Below are positions 1-5,510 of a stretch of 5,976 nucleotides of DNA, one piece after another. Within the stretch, counting starts at the first letter, position 1; each line of letters begins with the position of its first letter. The position numbers and the translations under genes were made by a program. The stretch comes from Pseudomonadota bacterium. GTDB taxonomy: Bacteria; Myxococcota_A; Polyangia; Polyangiales; Polyangiaceae. A model generated the notes under the pieces. That model did not search any database, was not told the DNA's origin, and saw nothing but the letters and a program-made list of their open reading frames with translations. Location: NCBI GenBank assembly GCA_023411445.1, contig JAEYOT010000069.1, positions 1 through 5,976 on the forward strand, read 5' to 3'.

Positions 1-1899
1 CAAGCCGAGCGGAGCCAGCAGGGGCTCGATGGCGTGACCGAGGCGGCCGGCGTAGCTCTGGGCGATCGGGCTCGGCGCCGGTGCGGGGCTGGCCGGCGCC
101 GCCTCAGCCTCTGCTGCAGCTGCCTGCGCCGGCTTCGGGTCTGCTTGGTCCTGGGTCGGCTGGACCTGGAGCGTGGCGGTGGGAGGTGGCGGAGCGTCGG
201 CTTCCGGCACGCGCGGGAACGAGAGCAGCACCCACAGCGCGACCGTGCAGGCCAGGATCACCGTGCCGGCCTCTTTGAGGAACACGCTGGCGCGTTCCCA
301 CATCATCTTGAGCGTGCCGGCCAGGCTGGGGAGACGGTACGGGGGCAGCTCCAAGATCAGCGGGATGCGGCGCCCCTTGACCGCGGTGCGACCCAGCACG
401 CCGGCGGCGAGCAGCGTGATCGCAGTGGCGAACAGGTACATGCCGACCATGAGCAGGCCCTGGAGCGGCAGGAAGCCCATCACGTCGGAGGGCGGGAACA
501 AGGCGCCGATGATTAACGTGTACACCGGCAAGCGCGCCGAGCAGGTCATCAGCGGGATCACCAGCATCGTCAGTAAGCGATCGCGCTGGCGCTCCATCGT
601 GCGCGTCGCCAAAATCGCCGGCACCGCGCAGGCAAACCCGCTCAACATGGGCACGAAGGCGCGGCCGTGGAGGCCGAGCGCCTTCATGATGCGATCCATC
701 AGGTAGGCGACGCGAGCCATGTAGCCCGAGTCCTCCAGCAGGCCGATGAAGAAGAAGAGCAGCAGGATTTGCGGCAGAAATACGAGCACGTTGCCGACGC
801 CGCTCACCAGGCCCTGCGTCAAGAAGTCCCGCAGCAGGCCCTCGTCCAGTCGCTGCTCCAGCTGAGCGTTGACCCAGCCGAACGCGTCCTCGATGAGCGA
901 GATGGCAGGGTCCGACCAGCTGAACAGCGACTGAAACAGGATCAGCATCACGGCGATGAACAGCACGAAGCCCCACACCGGATGTAGCAGCACGCGATCG
1001 GCGCGCTCGGACAGCTTGCGCTTCTGCGGGTGCCGCTCCAGCCGCTGGTACAGCCGCGGCAGCTGCTCGTCGATGAAGGCGTAGCGGGCGCCGATCACCT
1101 CGTGATCGCGGTCGCGCGCGTCGCGGCTGCGCAGCGCCAGCGTGGCGCGGCGCAGGTCCGGATCGATGTCGCTGAGCTCGTCGTCTTCGTCGATGCTGGT
1201 GAGCGCCCACAGCGCCACCGCGCGCTCGCGCTGCGGGTCGCCGCGCAGCTCCGCGGGCAGCGATTTGCGTAGCTCCTCCACGTCACTCAGTAGGGCGTCG
1301 GGGTAGCTCACGCTGACGCGCGCGCGCGGCGGCTCGGCCAGCGCCTGCTCGATGGTGGCGAGCAGCGCGGAGATACCGCTGCCGCGGCGGGCGCTCACCG
1401 CTACGCACGGGACGCCGAGCAGCTGCGACAGCGCCTCCGCGCTCGGCGGATTGTCGCTCACCTCGTCGATCATGTTGAGCGCCACGACCAGCGGCACGCC
1501 GAGCTCTGCCAGCTGTACCGCCAAGTACAGGTTGCGGCCCAGCTGGTTGGCGTCCGCCACGAACACGCACAGGTCCGGCTTGGGGTGCTGCGCTTGCCCG
1601 AGGGTGGCCCACAGCGCGATCTGCTCTTCCGCCGAGCGCGCGCTCAGCGAGTAGGTGCCTGGCAGGTCCACGACCTCCACGTGGCTCTTGCCGGTCAAGC
1701 GCGAGTACCCGCTCTTGCGCTCGACCGTGACGCCTGGATAATTGCCGATGCGCGCGTTCTGGCCGGTGAGGCGGTTGAACAGCGACGTTTTCCCGGTGTT
1801 CGGGTTGCCCAGGAGTAGGACGAGCGGCGTCGGGTTGGCGCCGGGGCTGGGCGCGGGCGGAGCCGTGGAGGTGGAAGGAGTCGGTTGTTGGTTGCTCAC
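1..1899 (-). CDS. feoB: FeoB, ferrous iron transporter with N-terminal GTPase domain (3' end outside window)
   Basis: Inner-membrane Fe(II) importer; 633 residues are visible and the frame is still open at base 1, so the C-terminal part is missing. After a Pro/Ser/Thr-rich N-terminal tail (about residues 1-25) comes the GTP-binding domain: G1 GNPNTGKT (31-38), G2 YPGVTVE (54-60), G3 DLPG (78-81), G4 NMID (142-145) and a G5-like SAR (169-171). A helical GDI-like spacer follows to about residue 300, then membrane segments: HPVWGFVLF onward (306-329), a gate region with LPQILLLFFFIGLLEDSGYM (375-394), GFACAVPAILATR with Cys424, and MTCSARLPVY with Cys453. The ELPPYRLP motif (517-524) and SYAGRLGHAIEP (615-626) are also classical FeoB landmarks. 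Residues about 566-612 form a low-complexity Pro/Ala/Gln linker. The start is GTG at 1899, 17 bases after the feoA stop codon, with only a weak ribosome site; no in-frame alternative start was seen in that gap. It is almost certainly co-transcribed with feoA. Confidence 0.98.
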   Translation of the reverse strand, partial: MSNQQPTPSTSTAPPAPSPGANPTPLVLLLGNPNTGKTSLFNRLTGQNARIGNYPGVTVERKSGYSRLTGKSHVEVVDLPGTYSLSARSAEEQIALWATLGQAQHPKPDLCVFVADANQLGRNLYLAVQLAELGVPLVVALNMIDEVSDNPPSAEALSQLLGVPCVAVSARRGSGISALLATIEQALAEPPRARVSVSYPDALLSDVEELRKSLPAELRGDPQRERAVALWALTSIDEDDELSDIDPDLRRATLALRSRDARDRDHEVIGARYAFIDEQLPRLYQRLERHPQKRKLSERADRVLLHPVWGFVLFIAVMLILFQSLFSWSDPAISLIEDAFGWVNAQLEQRLDEGLLRDFLTQGLVSGVGNVLVFLPQILLLFFFIGLLEDSGYMARVAYLMDRIMKALGLHGRAFVPMLSGFACAVPAILATRTMERQRDRLLTMLVIPLMTCSARLPVYTLIIGALFPPSDVMGFLPLQGLLMVGMYLFATAITLLAAGVLGRTAVKGRRIPLILELPPYRLPSLAGTLKMMWERASVFLKEAGTVILACTVALWVLLSFPRVPEADAPPPPTATLQVQPTQDQADPKPAQAAAAEAEAAPASPAPAPSPIAQSYAGRLGHAIEPLLAPLGL

Positions 1900-1915
1900 G
1901 CCGCTGCTCGCGTCT

Positions 1916-2194
1916 TCACAGGCCGAGATCTGGCTCTAGCGTGGCAGCGGGCGCGCTCTGTAGCTCCGCGCGAGTGGCGTGCACTTCGACGAAGCCGGCC
2001 TCTGCCTTGCGTATGGACAAGCTGGCGCCGCGTACCAAAAGCTCTACCGGATCGCCCAGCGGCGCCACGCGCAAGAGCTCTACGCGCGTGCCCGGCACCA
2101 GGCCGAGCTCGAGCAAGCGACGGCGGAACGAGCCTTCGCCTCCGATGCGGGTGACCTGGACCACCTGACCAATGGGGACTTGGGAGAGAAGCAT
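1916..2194 (-). CDS. feoA: FeoA, small SH3-like accessory protein of the ferrous iron transporter
   Basis: A cytosolic 92-residue protein needed for FeoB-dependent Fe(II) uptake; FeoA proteins are small beta-barrels thought to contact FeoB. The sequence runs MLLSQVPIGQVVQVTRI, then the family signature RRRLLELGLVPGTRVELLRVAPLGDP, then VELLVRGASLSIRKAEAGFVEV, which matches the usual FeoA order and length (about 75-90 residues). The same frame is open up to 2344, but that extension overlaps the end of the kinase gene and looks unlike FeoA. The ATG at 2194 is preferred because it has a strong GGAGAGG ribosome site 8 bases upstream and starts at the family N-terminus. The stop (TGA, 1918-1916) is followed closely by the feoB start, so the two form one transcription unit. 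The short tail after residue 75 (LQSAPAATLEPDLGL) is not conserved. Regulation is probably by Fur from the AT-rich box at 2223-2243. Confidence 0.95.
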   Translation of the reverse strand: MLLSQVPIGQVVQVTRIGGEGSFRRRLLELGLVPGTRVELLRVAPLGDPVELLVRGASLSIRKAEAGFVEVHATRAELQSAPAATLEPDLGL

Positions 2195-2202
2195 CAGCGC
2201 GA

Positions 2203-2209
2203 CCTCTCC
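2203..2209 (-). promoter_or_regulatory. Shine-Dalgarno site deciding the feoA start
   Basis: On the minus strand the sequence reads GGAGAGG, followed by 8 bases and then ATG (2194-2192). It is the strongest ribosome site in the window and fixes the feoA start at 2194 rather than at the upstream in-frame ATG at 2344. Confidence 0.85.
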
Positions 2210-2238
2210 AGCATAGCCGCACTGAAAACGAATTTCAA
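2210..2238 (-). promoter_or_regulatory. feoA: Candidate sigma-70-type promoter of feoAB
   Basis: On the minus strand, TTGAAA (2238-2233, five of six matches to TTGACA) and TATGCT (2215-2210, four of six to TATAAT) are separated by exactly 17 bases. The -35 element lies inside the Fur-like box, so a bound repressor would block it. One difficulty is that transcription would begin near 2203, within or after the ribosome site, giving a leader of about 9 bases. Either the true start is a little upstream, or this pairing is accidental. Myxobacterial promoters are also less well defined than those of E. coli. Confidence 0.45.
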
Positions 2239-2243
2239 ATTCA
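2223..2243 (-). promoter_or_regulatory. Candidate Fur box in front of feoA
   Basis: This 21-bp AT-rich stretch begins TGA and ends TCA. It contains the perfect palindrome GAATTT-C-AAATTC (2230-2242) overlapping a second imperfect one, TGAAAAC-G-AATTTCA (2223-2237), which is the overlapping-heptamer layout expected for Fur. Read on the minus strand from 2242 to 2224 it matches 12 of 19 positions of the classical consensus GATAATGATAATCATTATC by hand count. It stands out in otherwise very GC-rich sequence. Control of feoAB by Fur is common in bacteria; binding here is inferred from position and sequence. Confidence 0.6.
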
Positions 2244-2259
2244 GGCCAGACGGCCTGAA
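2240..2259. repeat. Perfect 8-4-8 inverted repeat between the kinase gene and feoA
   Basis: TTCAGGCC, the spacer AGAC, and GGCCTGAA form a perfect 20-bp inverted repeat. It overlaps the end of the Fur-like box by four bases and lies just upstream of the candidate -35 element of feoA. Read in the direction of the genes (minus strand), it is preceded by a T-run and followed by ATTTGAAATT. It is therefore not a textbook intrinsic terminator for the kinase gene, though a short hairpin in the RNA is possible. A second operator for a dimeric regulator is the alternative. Confidence 0.6.
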
Positions 2260-2300
2260 AAATGGCCGGCTCCGCGCCAGCACGTGCGAGGGGGCAGCGG

Positions 2301-3263
2301 TCACGAGGCGCCCGCGCTCCCACCCAGGCGCCTCTGCGCTTCACGGACGCTCTGGCCTAGCGCCAGCGCGTCCGTGCTGTCGGGCAGGACGCGCAGCACG
2401 TCGGTCAGCGCCTCCAGCATCTCGCGTGCGCTCCGGAAGCGACGCGCCGGATCGCGCTCCAGCACGCGGTGCACGGCGCTCGCCAGCGCCATCGGCAAGT
2501 TGGGGCGCTTGAAGCTGAGCAGCGGCACCTTGGCTTCGCGGACCTGCGCGACCACGTCCACGTCCGTGCCAGCGTTGAACAGCCGCTCACCGGTCAGCGC
2601 TTCCCACAGCACGATGCCGACGCTGAACAGATCCGTCGCTGGGCTGGGCGCGTCGCCCGCGATCAGCTCGGGCGCAAGGTACGAGAGCTTGCCCTTGACG
2701 ATGTTGGGTCGGGTCATGCGGCCGCGATCCATGGCGCGCGCCAACCCGAAATCCGCCAGCTTCACGATGCCGGACTGATCCAGCAGGATGTTTGGTGGGG
2801 TCACGTCGCGGTGCATGATGGGCGACGCCGTGCCGTCCGCGGCCCGGCGTGAGTGCGCCGCCTCCAGCCCGCGTAGCATCTCGATACCGATGGCAGCCAC
2901 CAGCGGCCAGGGCGTCTCGCGCTGGGCGTGCTCGTAATGGCTTCGCACCCACTGCCCCAGGTGCAGGCCGCTTACCAGCTCGGTCACCAAGAAATGATGA
3001 CCGGCCTCGTCTTGGCCGAAGTCGAAGACTTGCACGATGTTCGGGTGGTTGAGCAGCGCGCCGACGCGCGCCTCTTCCACGAACATCTCCACCACCTCGG
3101 CGAAGCCGACCACCTGCGAGTCGATGCGCTTGATCGCGACGGGCCTCGCGAAGCCGCTGCTGCCATGCGCGATGCCGCGCCACACCACGGCCATGCCGCC
3201 TTTGCCCAGTTGCTCGACGAGCTCGTACTTTCCGGCGAGTACTCGCCCGGGCTGGTCGTTCAT
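2301..3263 (-). CDS. Hanks-type serine/threonine protein kinase, soluble, single domain
   Basis: A 320-residue cytosolic protein kinase. Visible subdomains in order: glycine loop LGKGGMAVVW (19-28), ATP-binding Lys45 in VAIKRI, helix-C Glu64 in EEARVGALLNHPNIV, catalytic loop HRDVTPPN (151-158) with base Asp153, metal-binding DFG (171-173), activation segment ending SYLAPE (194-199), Asp211 in the DLFSVGIVLWE helix, and Arg275 in RDPARRF. All main catalytic residues are present, so it should be active. The usual catalytic-loop Lys (HRDLKPxN) is Thr155, a change common in myxobacterial kinases. The protein ends about 35 residues after the kinase core, with no membrane helix, PASTA, TPR or other sensor domain; signal input must come from a partner. 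Possible activation-loop phosphosites are Thr184 and Ser194. The ATG is the only good start; GAGAGGA sits directly before it, closer than usual for a ribosome site. It lies 55 bases after the MocR-type gene and 106 bases before feoA, all on the same strand. Its substrate cannot be told from sequence. Confidence 0.95.
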   Translation of the reverse strand: MNDQPGRVLAGKYELVEQLGKGGMAVVWRGIAHGSSGFARPVAIKRIDSQVVGFAEVVEMFVEEARVGALLNHPNIVQVFDFGQDEAGHHFLVTELVSGLHLGQWVRSHYEHAQRETPWPLVAAIGIEMLRGLEAAHSRRAADGTASPIMHRDVTPPNILLDQSGIVKLADFGLARAMDRGRMTRPNIVKGKLSYLAPELIAGDAPSPATDLFSVGIVLWEALTGERLFNAGTDVDVVAQVREAKVPLLSFKRPNLPMALASAVHRVLERDPARRFRSAREMLEALTDVLRVLPDSTDALALGQSVREAQRRLGGSAGAS

Positions 3264-3318
3264 TCCTCTCGAGGGTCGCCCCGGTCCGATTTCGGAGTCA
3301 AGACCTGCCGGGGAGACG

Positions 3319-4752
3319 TCAGCTGCTCAGCTCTTTGACGATGTCCGCCAAGAGCTCCAGCGAGTGCTCGATGCGCTCCGACCACACCACGCCCGCGTTC
3401 AAGCGTAGGTGATTCTCGAAGCGGCCACCGGCCGAAAAAATCGGCCCCGGCGCGACCGAGACGCCGCGCTCCAGCGCTCGCCGTTGGATCGCGAAGGAGG
3501 AGACGTTGCCGGGCAGCTCCACCCACACGACGTAGCCTCCGCGCGGCGCGCTCACCCGCGTGCCGGCGGGAAAATGCCGAGCGATCGCCTCGCGCGTCTT
3601 CTCCACTTGCACCGAGAGCAGGCGGCGCGTCTTGCGCAGGTGGCGATCGTAGCCTCCGCTGGCCAAAAACTCCGCTACGGCCATCTGCGGCATCGTGGGC
3701 GTCGCTACGGACTGCGTGAACTTGAGCCGCTCGACCGTGCTCTGGTAGCGCCCCGCGGCGATCCAGCCGACGCGGTAACCGGCGGCCAGCGTCTTCGACA
3801 CCGAGCCCACGTAGAGCACGCGGCCGTCGCGATCGAGCGCCTTCAGCGGCGCCGGACGCGAGCCGTCGAACAACAAGTCGCCATACACGTCGTCCTCGAT
3901 GAAGGGCACGTCGTGGCGCTCCAGCAGGCTCATCAAGCGGCGCTTGTGCTCGTCTGGCATCACGGAGCCGAGCGGGTTGCTGACCGTCGGCATGCCGAAC
4001 ACGGCTTTGATGCCGCCCGCCTTGAGCGCGGCTTCGAGCGCGTCCAGATCCATGCCGGTGCGGGGGTGCATCGGGATTTCCAGCGCCCGGATGCCCATCT
4101 CCTCGATCAGCTGCATCACCCCGAAGTACGTCGGGCTCTCGATCGCGATCGTCTCGCCCGGTCGCACGACGGCGCGGAGCGCGATGTGCAGCGCTTCCAT
4201 CGCGCCGACGGTGGTGACGAAGTCGTCCTCGCGCAGCGGTAGCCCGGTCAGCACGGCGCGGCGCGCGAGCTGGCGCCGCAACGTCGACAAGCCCGGCGTG
4301 ACGTCGTAGCCCGCCGCCGCCGTCGACATCTCGCGCGAGATCTCCGACAGGATGCGGTTCAGCTTGGCGATTGGGAGCAGCTCGGCTGCCATCACGGCGC
4401 TGCCGAGCGGCACCACGTTGGGATCTCGGATCGAGGCGATCAGCGCCGCGACGGCGGTCGACACCGTGATCTCCGACGGCACGCTGCTGCGGCGTGGAGT
4501 GCTGGGCTCGAGCAGCTCCGGTCCGCGCTCGCGACGCACGAAGTGACCGCTCTTCGGGCGTACCTCGACCAGCCCTTCGTTCTCGAGCTCGAAATAGGCT
4601 TGCAGCACGGTGGCGACGCTCACGCTGCGCTCGCGCGCGAGGCGGCGCACGGAGGGCAGGCGATCACCCGCGCGCAGCTGGCCCTTGGCGATGCTCGCGC
4701 CCAGGTCGTGAGCTAGGCGCTCGTACAGCGGAGATTCTGCGGCGGCAGCCAT
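3319..4752 (-). CDS. MocR/PdxR-type transcription regulator: GntR winged helix fused to a fold-type I aminotransferase domain
   Basis: A 477-residue protein. Residues 8-75 form a GntR winged helix-turn-helix (YERLAHDLGASI, then AGDRLPSVRRLARERSVSVATVLQAY, then LENEGLVEVRPKSGHFV). After a linker of about 30 residues comes a fold-type I aminotransferase domain (about 105-475). It keeps the PLP site: Tyr209 in SPTYFG, Asn259 in SNP, Asp287/288 and Tyr290 in EDDVYGDL, the Schiff-base Lys320 in GSVSKTLAAGYRVGW, and the carboxylate-binding Arg450 in HLRLN. MocR proteins sense PLP or PLP plus an amino compound and control amine, taurine, GABA or vitamin B6 genes; the ligand here cannot be read off. 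A true aminotransferase of the 2-aminoadipate (LysN-like) type is a less likely alternative, since those usually lack the DNA-binding domain. The ATG at 4752 has a weak ribosome site but no competing start nearby. Three repeated half-sites upstream suggest autoregulation. No PLP or amine-metabolism gene is visible nearby, so its target is unknown. Confidence 0.93.
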   Translation of the reverse strand: MAAAAESPLYERLAHDLGASIAKGQLRAGDRLPSVRRLARERSVSVATVLQAYFELENEGLVEVRPKSGHFVRRERGPELLEPSTPRRSSVPSEITVSTAVAALIASIRDPNVVPLGSAVMAAELLPIAKLNRILSEISREMSTAAAGYDVTPGLSTLRRQLARRAVLTGLPLREDDFVTTVGAMEALHIALRAVVRPGETIAIESPTYFGVMQLIEEMGIRALEIPMHPRTGMDLDALEAALKAGGIKAVFGMPTVSNPLGSVMPDEHKRRLMSLLERHDVPFIEDDVYGDLLFDGSRPAPLKALDRDGRVLYVGSVSKTLAAGYRVGWIAAGRYQSTVERLKFTQSVATPTMPQMAVAEFLASGGYDRHLRKTRRLLSVQVEKTREAIARHFPAGTRVSAPRGGYVVWVELPGNVSSFAIQRRALERGVSVAPGPIFSAGGRFENHLRLNAGVVWSERIEHSLELLADIVKELSS

Positions 4753-4761
4753 GGGTCGCAG

Positions 4762-4793
4762 TGTACTGGTCGGATGGGAATTGGACCAGTACA
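4762..4793. promoter_or_regulatory. Perfect 10-bp inverted repeat, likely operator of the MocR-type regulator
   Basis: TGTACTGGTC (4762-4771) and GACCAGTACA (4784-4793) are exact inverted copies separated by 12 bases, centred about 25 bases before the start codon of the MocR-type gene. The same half-site recurs at 4828-4837. Paired or multiple half-sites directly upstream of the own gene are typical of MocR autoregulation. The left arm ends only 9 bases from the ATG, so binding there would block transcription elongation or initiation rather than activate. Which protein binds is inferred from position. Confidence 0.65.
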
Positions 4794-4812
4794 GATGAGG
4801 GCGGTTCAGCGG

Positions 4813-4840
4813 CTTACAGCTGCCTGCTGTACTGGTTCAA
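4813..4840 (-). promoter_or_regulatory. Candidate promoter of the MocR-type gene, with a third half-site over its -35 element
   Basis: On the minus strand, TTGAAC (4840-4835) and TGTAAG (4818-4813) are 16 bases apart and resemble -35 and -10 elements. The third copy of the half-site, TGTACTGGTT (4828-4837 on the plus strand), overlaps the -35 element and the stop codon of the peroxidase gene. Next to it, ACTGGTT-C-AACCGGT (4831-4845) is a nearly perfect 7-1-7 palindrome with one mismatch. The promoter match is modest; the repeat is clear. Confidence 0.4.
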
Positions 4841-5319
4841 CCGGTTCCGGCTAGCGCTGTTTCGATCGCCGCCTTGAGCGCGGCGTCCTCCGGGCTCACC
4901 TTCGACTCGAAGAAAGCGATCACCTTGCCGTCGCGCCCTACCAAGTACTTCCCGAAGTTCCAGCTGGGCAGCTTGCCGGCTTGAGCCGAAAGCTCCGCGT
5001 AGATCGGCGACTGCTCGCCGCCGGCTTTGACGGTGACCTTCTCGAACAGGGGAAAGGTGACGCCGTAGTTGCGCTCGCAGAAGGTTTGAATCTCCTCGGC
5101 GCTGCCCGGCTCTTGTTTGCCGAAGTCGTTGCAGGGGAAACCGAGCACAGCGAAACCGCGCGCGCGGAACGCCTGCTGGAGCTGCTCGAGGCCGGCGTAC
5201 TGCGGCGTGAAGCCGCAAGCGCTGGCCACGTTGACGACCAGAGTGACCTTGCCGGCGTAGTCAGCCAGCGAGACCGGTTTGCCCGAGAGCGTGCGAGTCG
5301 AAAGGGAATAGAGGCTCAC
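4837..5319 (-). CDS. Glutathione peroxidase family thiol peroxidase (cysteine form)
   Basis: A 160-residue thioredoxin-fold peroxidase that reduces hydrogen peroxide and organic hydroperoxides in the cytoplasm; no signal peptide is present. The catalytic tetrad is visible: Cys35 in NVASACGFTPQY (a cysteine where animal enzymes carry selenocysteine), Gln69 in FGKQEPG, and Trp120-Asn121 in PSWNFGKYLV. The FPCND motif (61-65) is also typical. Cys81 lies 46 residues after Cys35, the place of the resolving cysteine in GPx proteins that are recycled by thioredoxin, so thioredoxin rather than glutathione is the likely reductant. Full family length. The start codon is GTG (5319-5317), supported by AGGTGA six bases upstream. 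It is the first gene of the minus-strand series; 84 bases separate its stop from the MocR-type gene, which appears to have its own promoter there, so the two may not be one operon. Confidence 0.95.
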   Translation of the reverse strand: MSLYSLSTRTLSGKPVSLADYAGKVTLVVNVASACGFTPQYAGLEQLQQAFRARGFAVLGFPCNDFGKQEPGSAEEIQTFCERNYGVTFPLFEKVTVKAGGEQSPIYAELSAQAGKLPSWNFGKYLVGRDGKVIAFFESKVSPEDAALKAAIETALAGTG

Positions 5320-5510
5320 GCGCTTTCACCTAGCGATGCCGTCACTCGCGCGCAACCCGCGATGGGAGCTGACAAAACGCACCAGCATGCCTGCTCGCGT
5401 CAGTGTCCGCCCACTATTGCTCTGGTCGGCGCGGGCATAGCGCTTCGCCCCTCCGCCGATGAGTCGATGTTCCGTTCCGGCTACATCATTTTACTCGAAG
5501 GGCACGAATC
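5320..5510. other. Divergent intergenic region between the peroxidase gene and the lipoprotein gene
   Basis: These 191 bases must hold the outward-facing promoters of both flanking genes. AAGGG (5498-5502), eight bases before the ATG at 5511, is a good ribosome site for the lipoprotein gene. I found no convincing -35/-10 pair on either strand, no sigma-54 type GG-N10-GC element and no terminator hairpin. The stretch from about 5484 to 5500 is the only mildly AT-rich part. Confidence 0.5.
5326..5331 (-). promoter_or_regulatory. Shine-Dalgarno site supporting the GTG start of the peroxidase gene
   Basis: On the minus strand AGGTGA lies six bases before the GTG at 5319-5317. The encoded N-terminus, MSLYSLSTRTLSGKPVSL, is the standard beginning of this family, so the GTG start is well supported. 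Confidence 0.65.

Noticed and set aside
104..1210. Long minus-strand open frame overlapping feoB in another frame
   Set aside because: The overlapping frame encodes the complete series of FeoB motifs; this one is Arg/Ala/Gly-rich and has no family features.
2240..2264. Rho-independent terminator of the kinase gene
   Set aside because: The inverted repeat is perfect, but in the direction of transcription the T-run precedes the stem rather than following it.
2195..2344. Extension of feoA upstream to an in-frame ATG at 2344
   Set aside because: It overlaps the end of the kinase gene, crosses the Fur-like box and promoter region, has no family similarity, and the ATG at 2194 has a strong ribosome site.
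3285..3296. Small palindrome TCCGA-TT-TCGGA between the MocR-type gene and the kinase gene
   Set aside because: A 5-bp arm with a 2-base centre is expected by chance in GC-rich DNA, makes no stable hairpin and has no matching copy nearby.
3409..4242. Long plus-strand open frame (277 codons) opposite the MocR-type gene
   Set aside because: Its translation is low-complexity Arg/Ala/His-rich with no recognisable motif, as expected for an antisense frame of a GC-rich gene that has clear PLP-site residues on the other strand.
5422..5429. A CTGGTCGG match upstream of the peroxidase gene as a fourth MocR half-site
   Set aside because: Only eight bases agree with the copy at 4766-4773; the TGTA part is missing and no partner arm is nearby.
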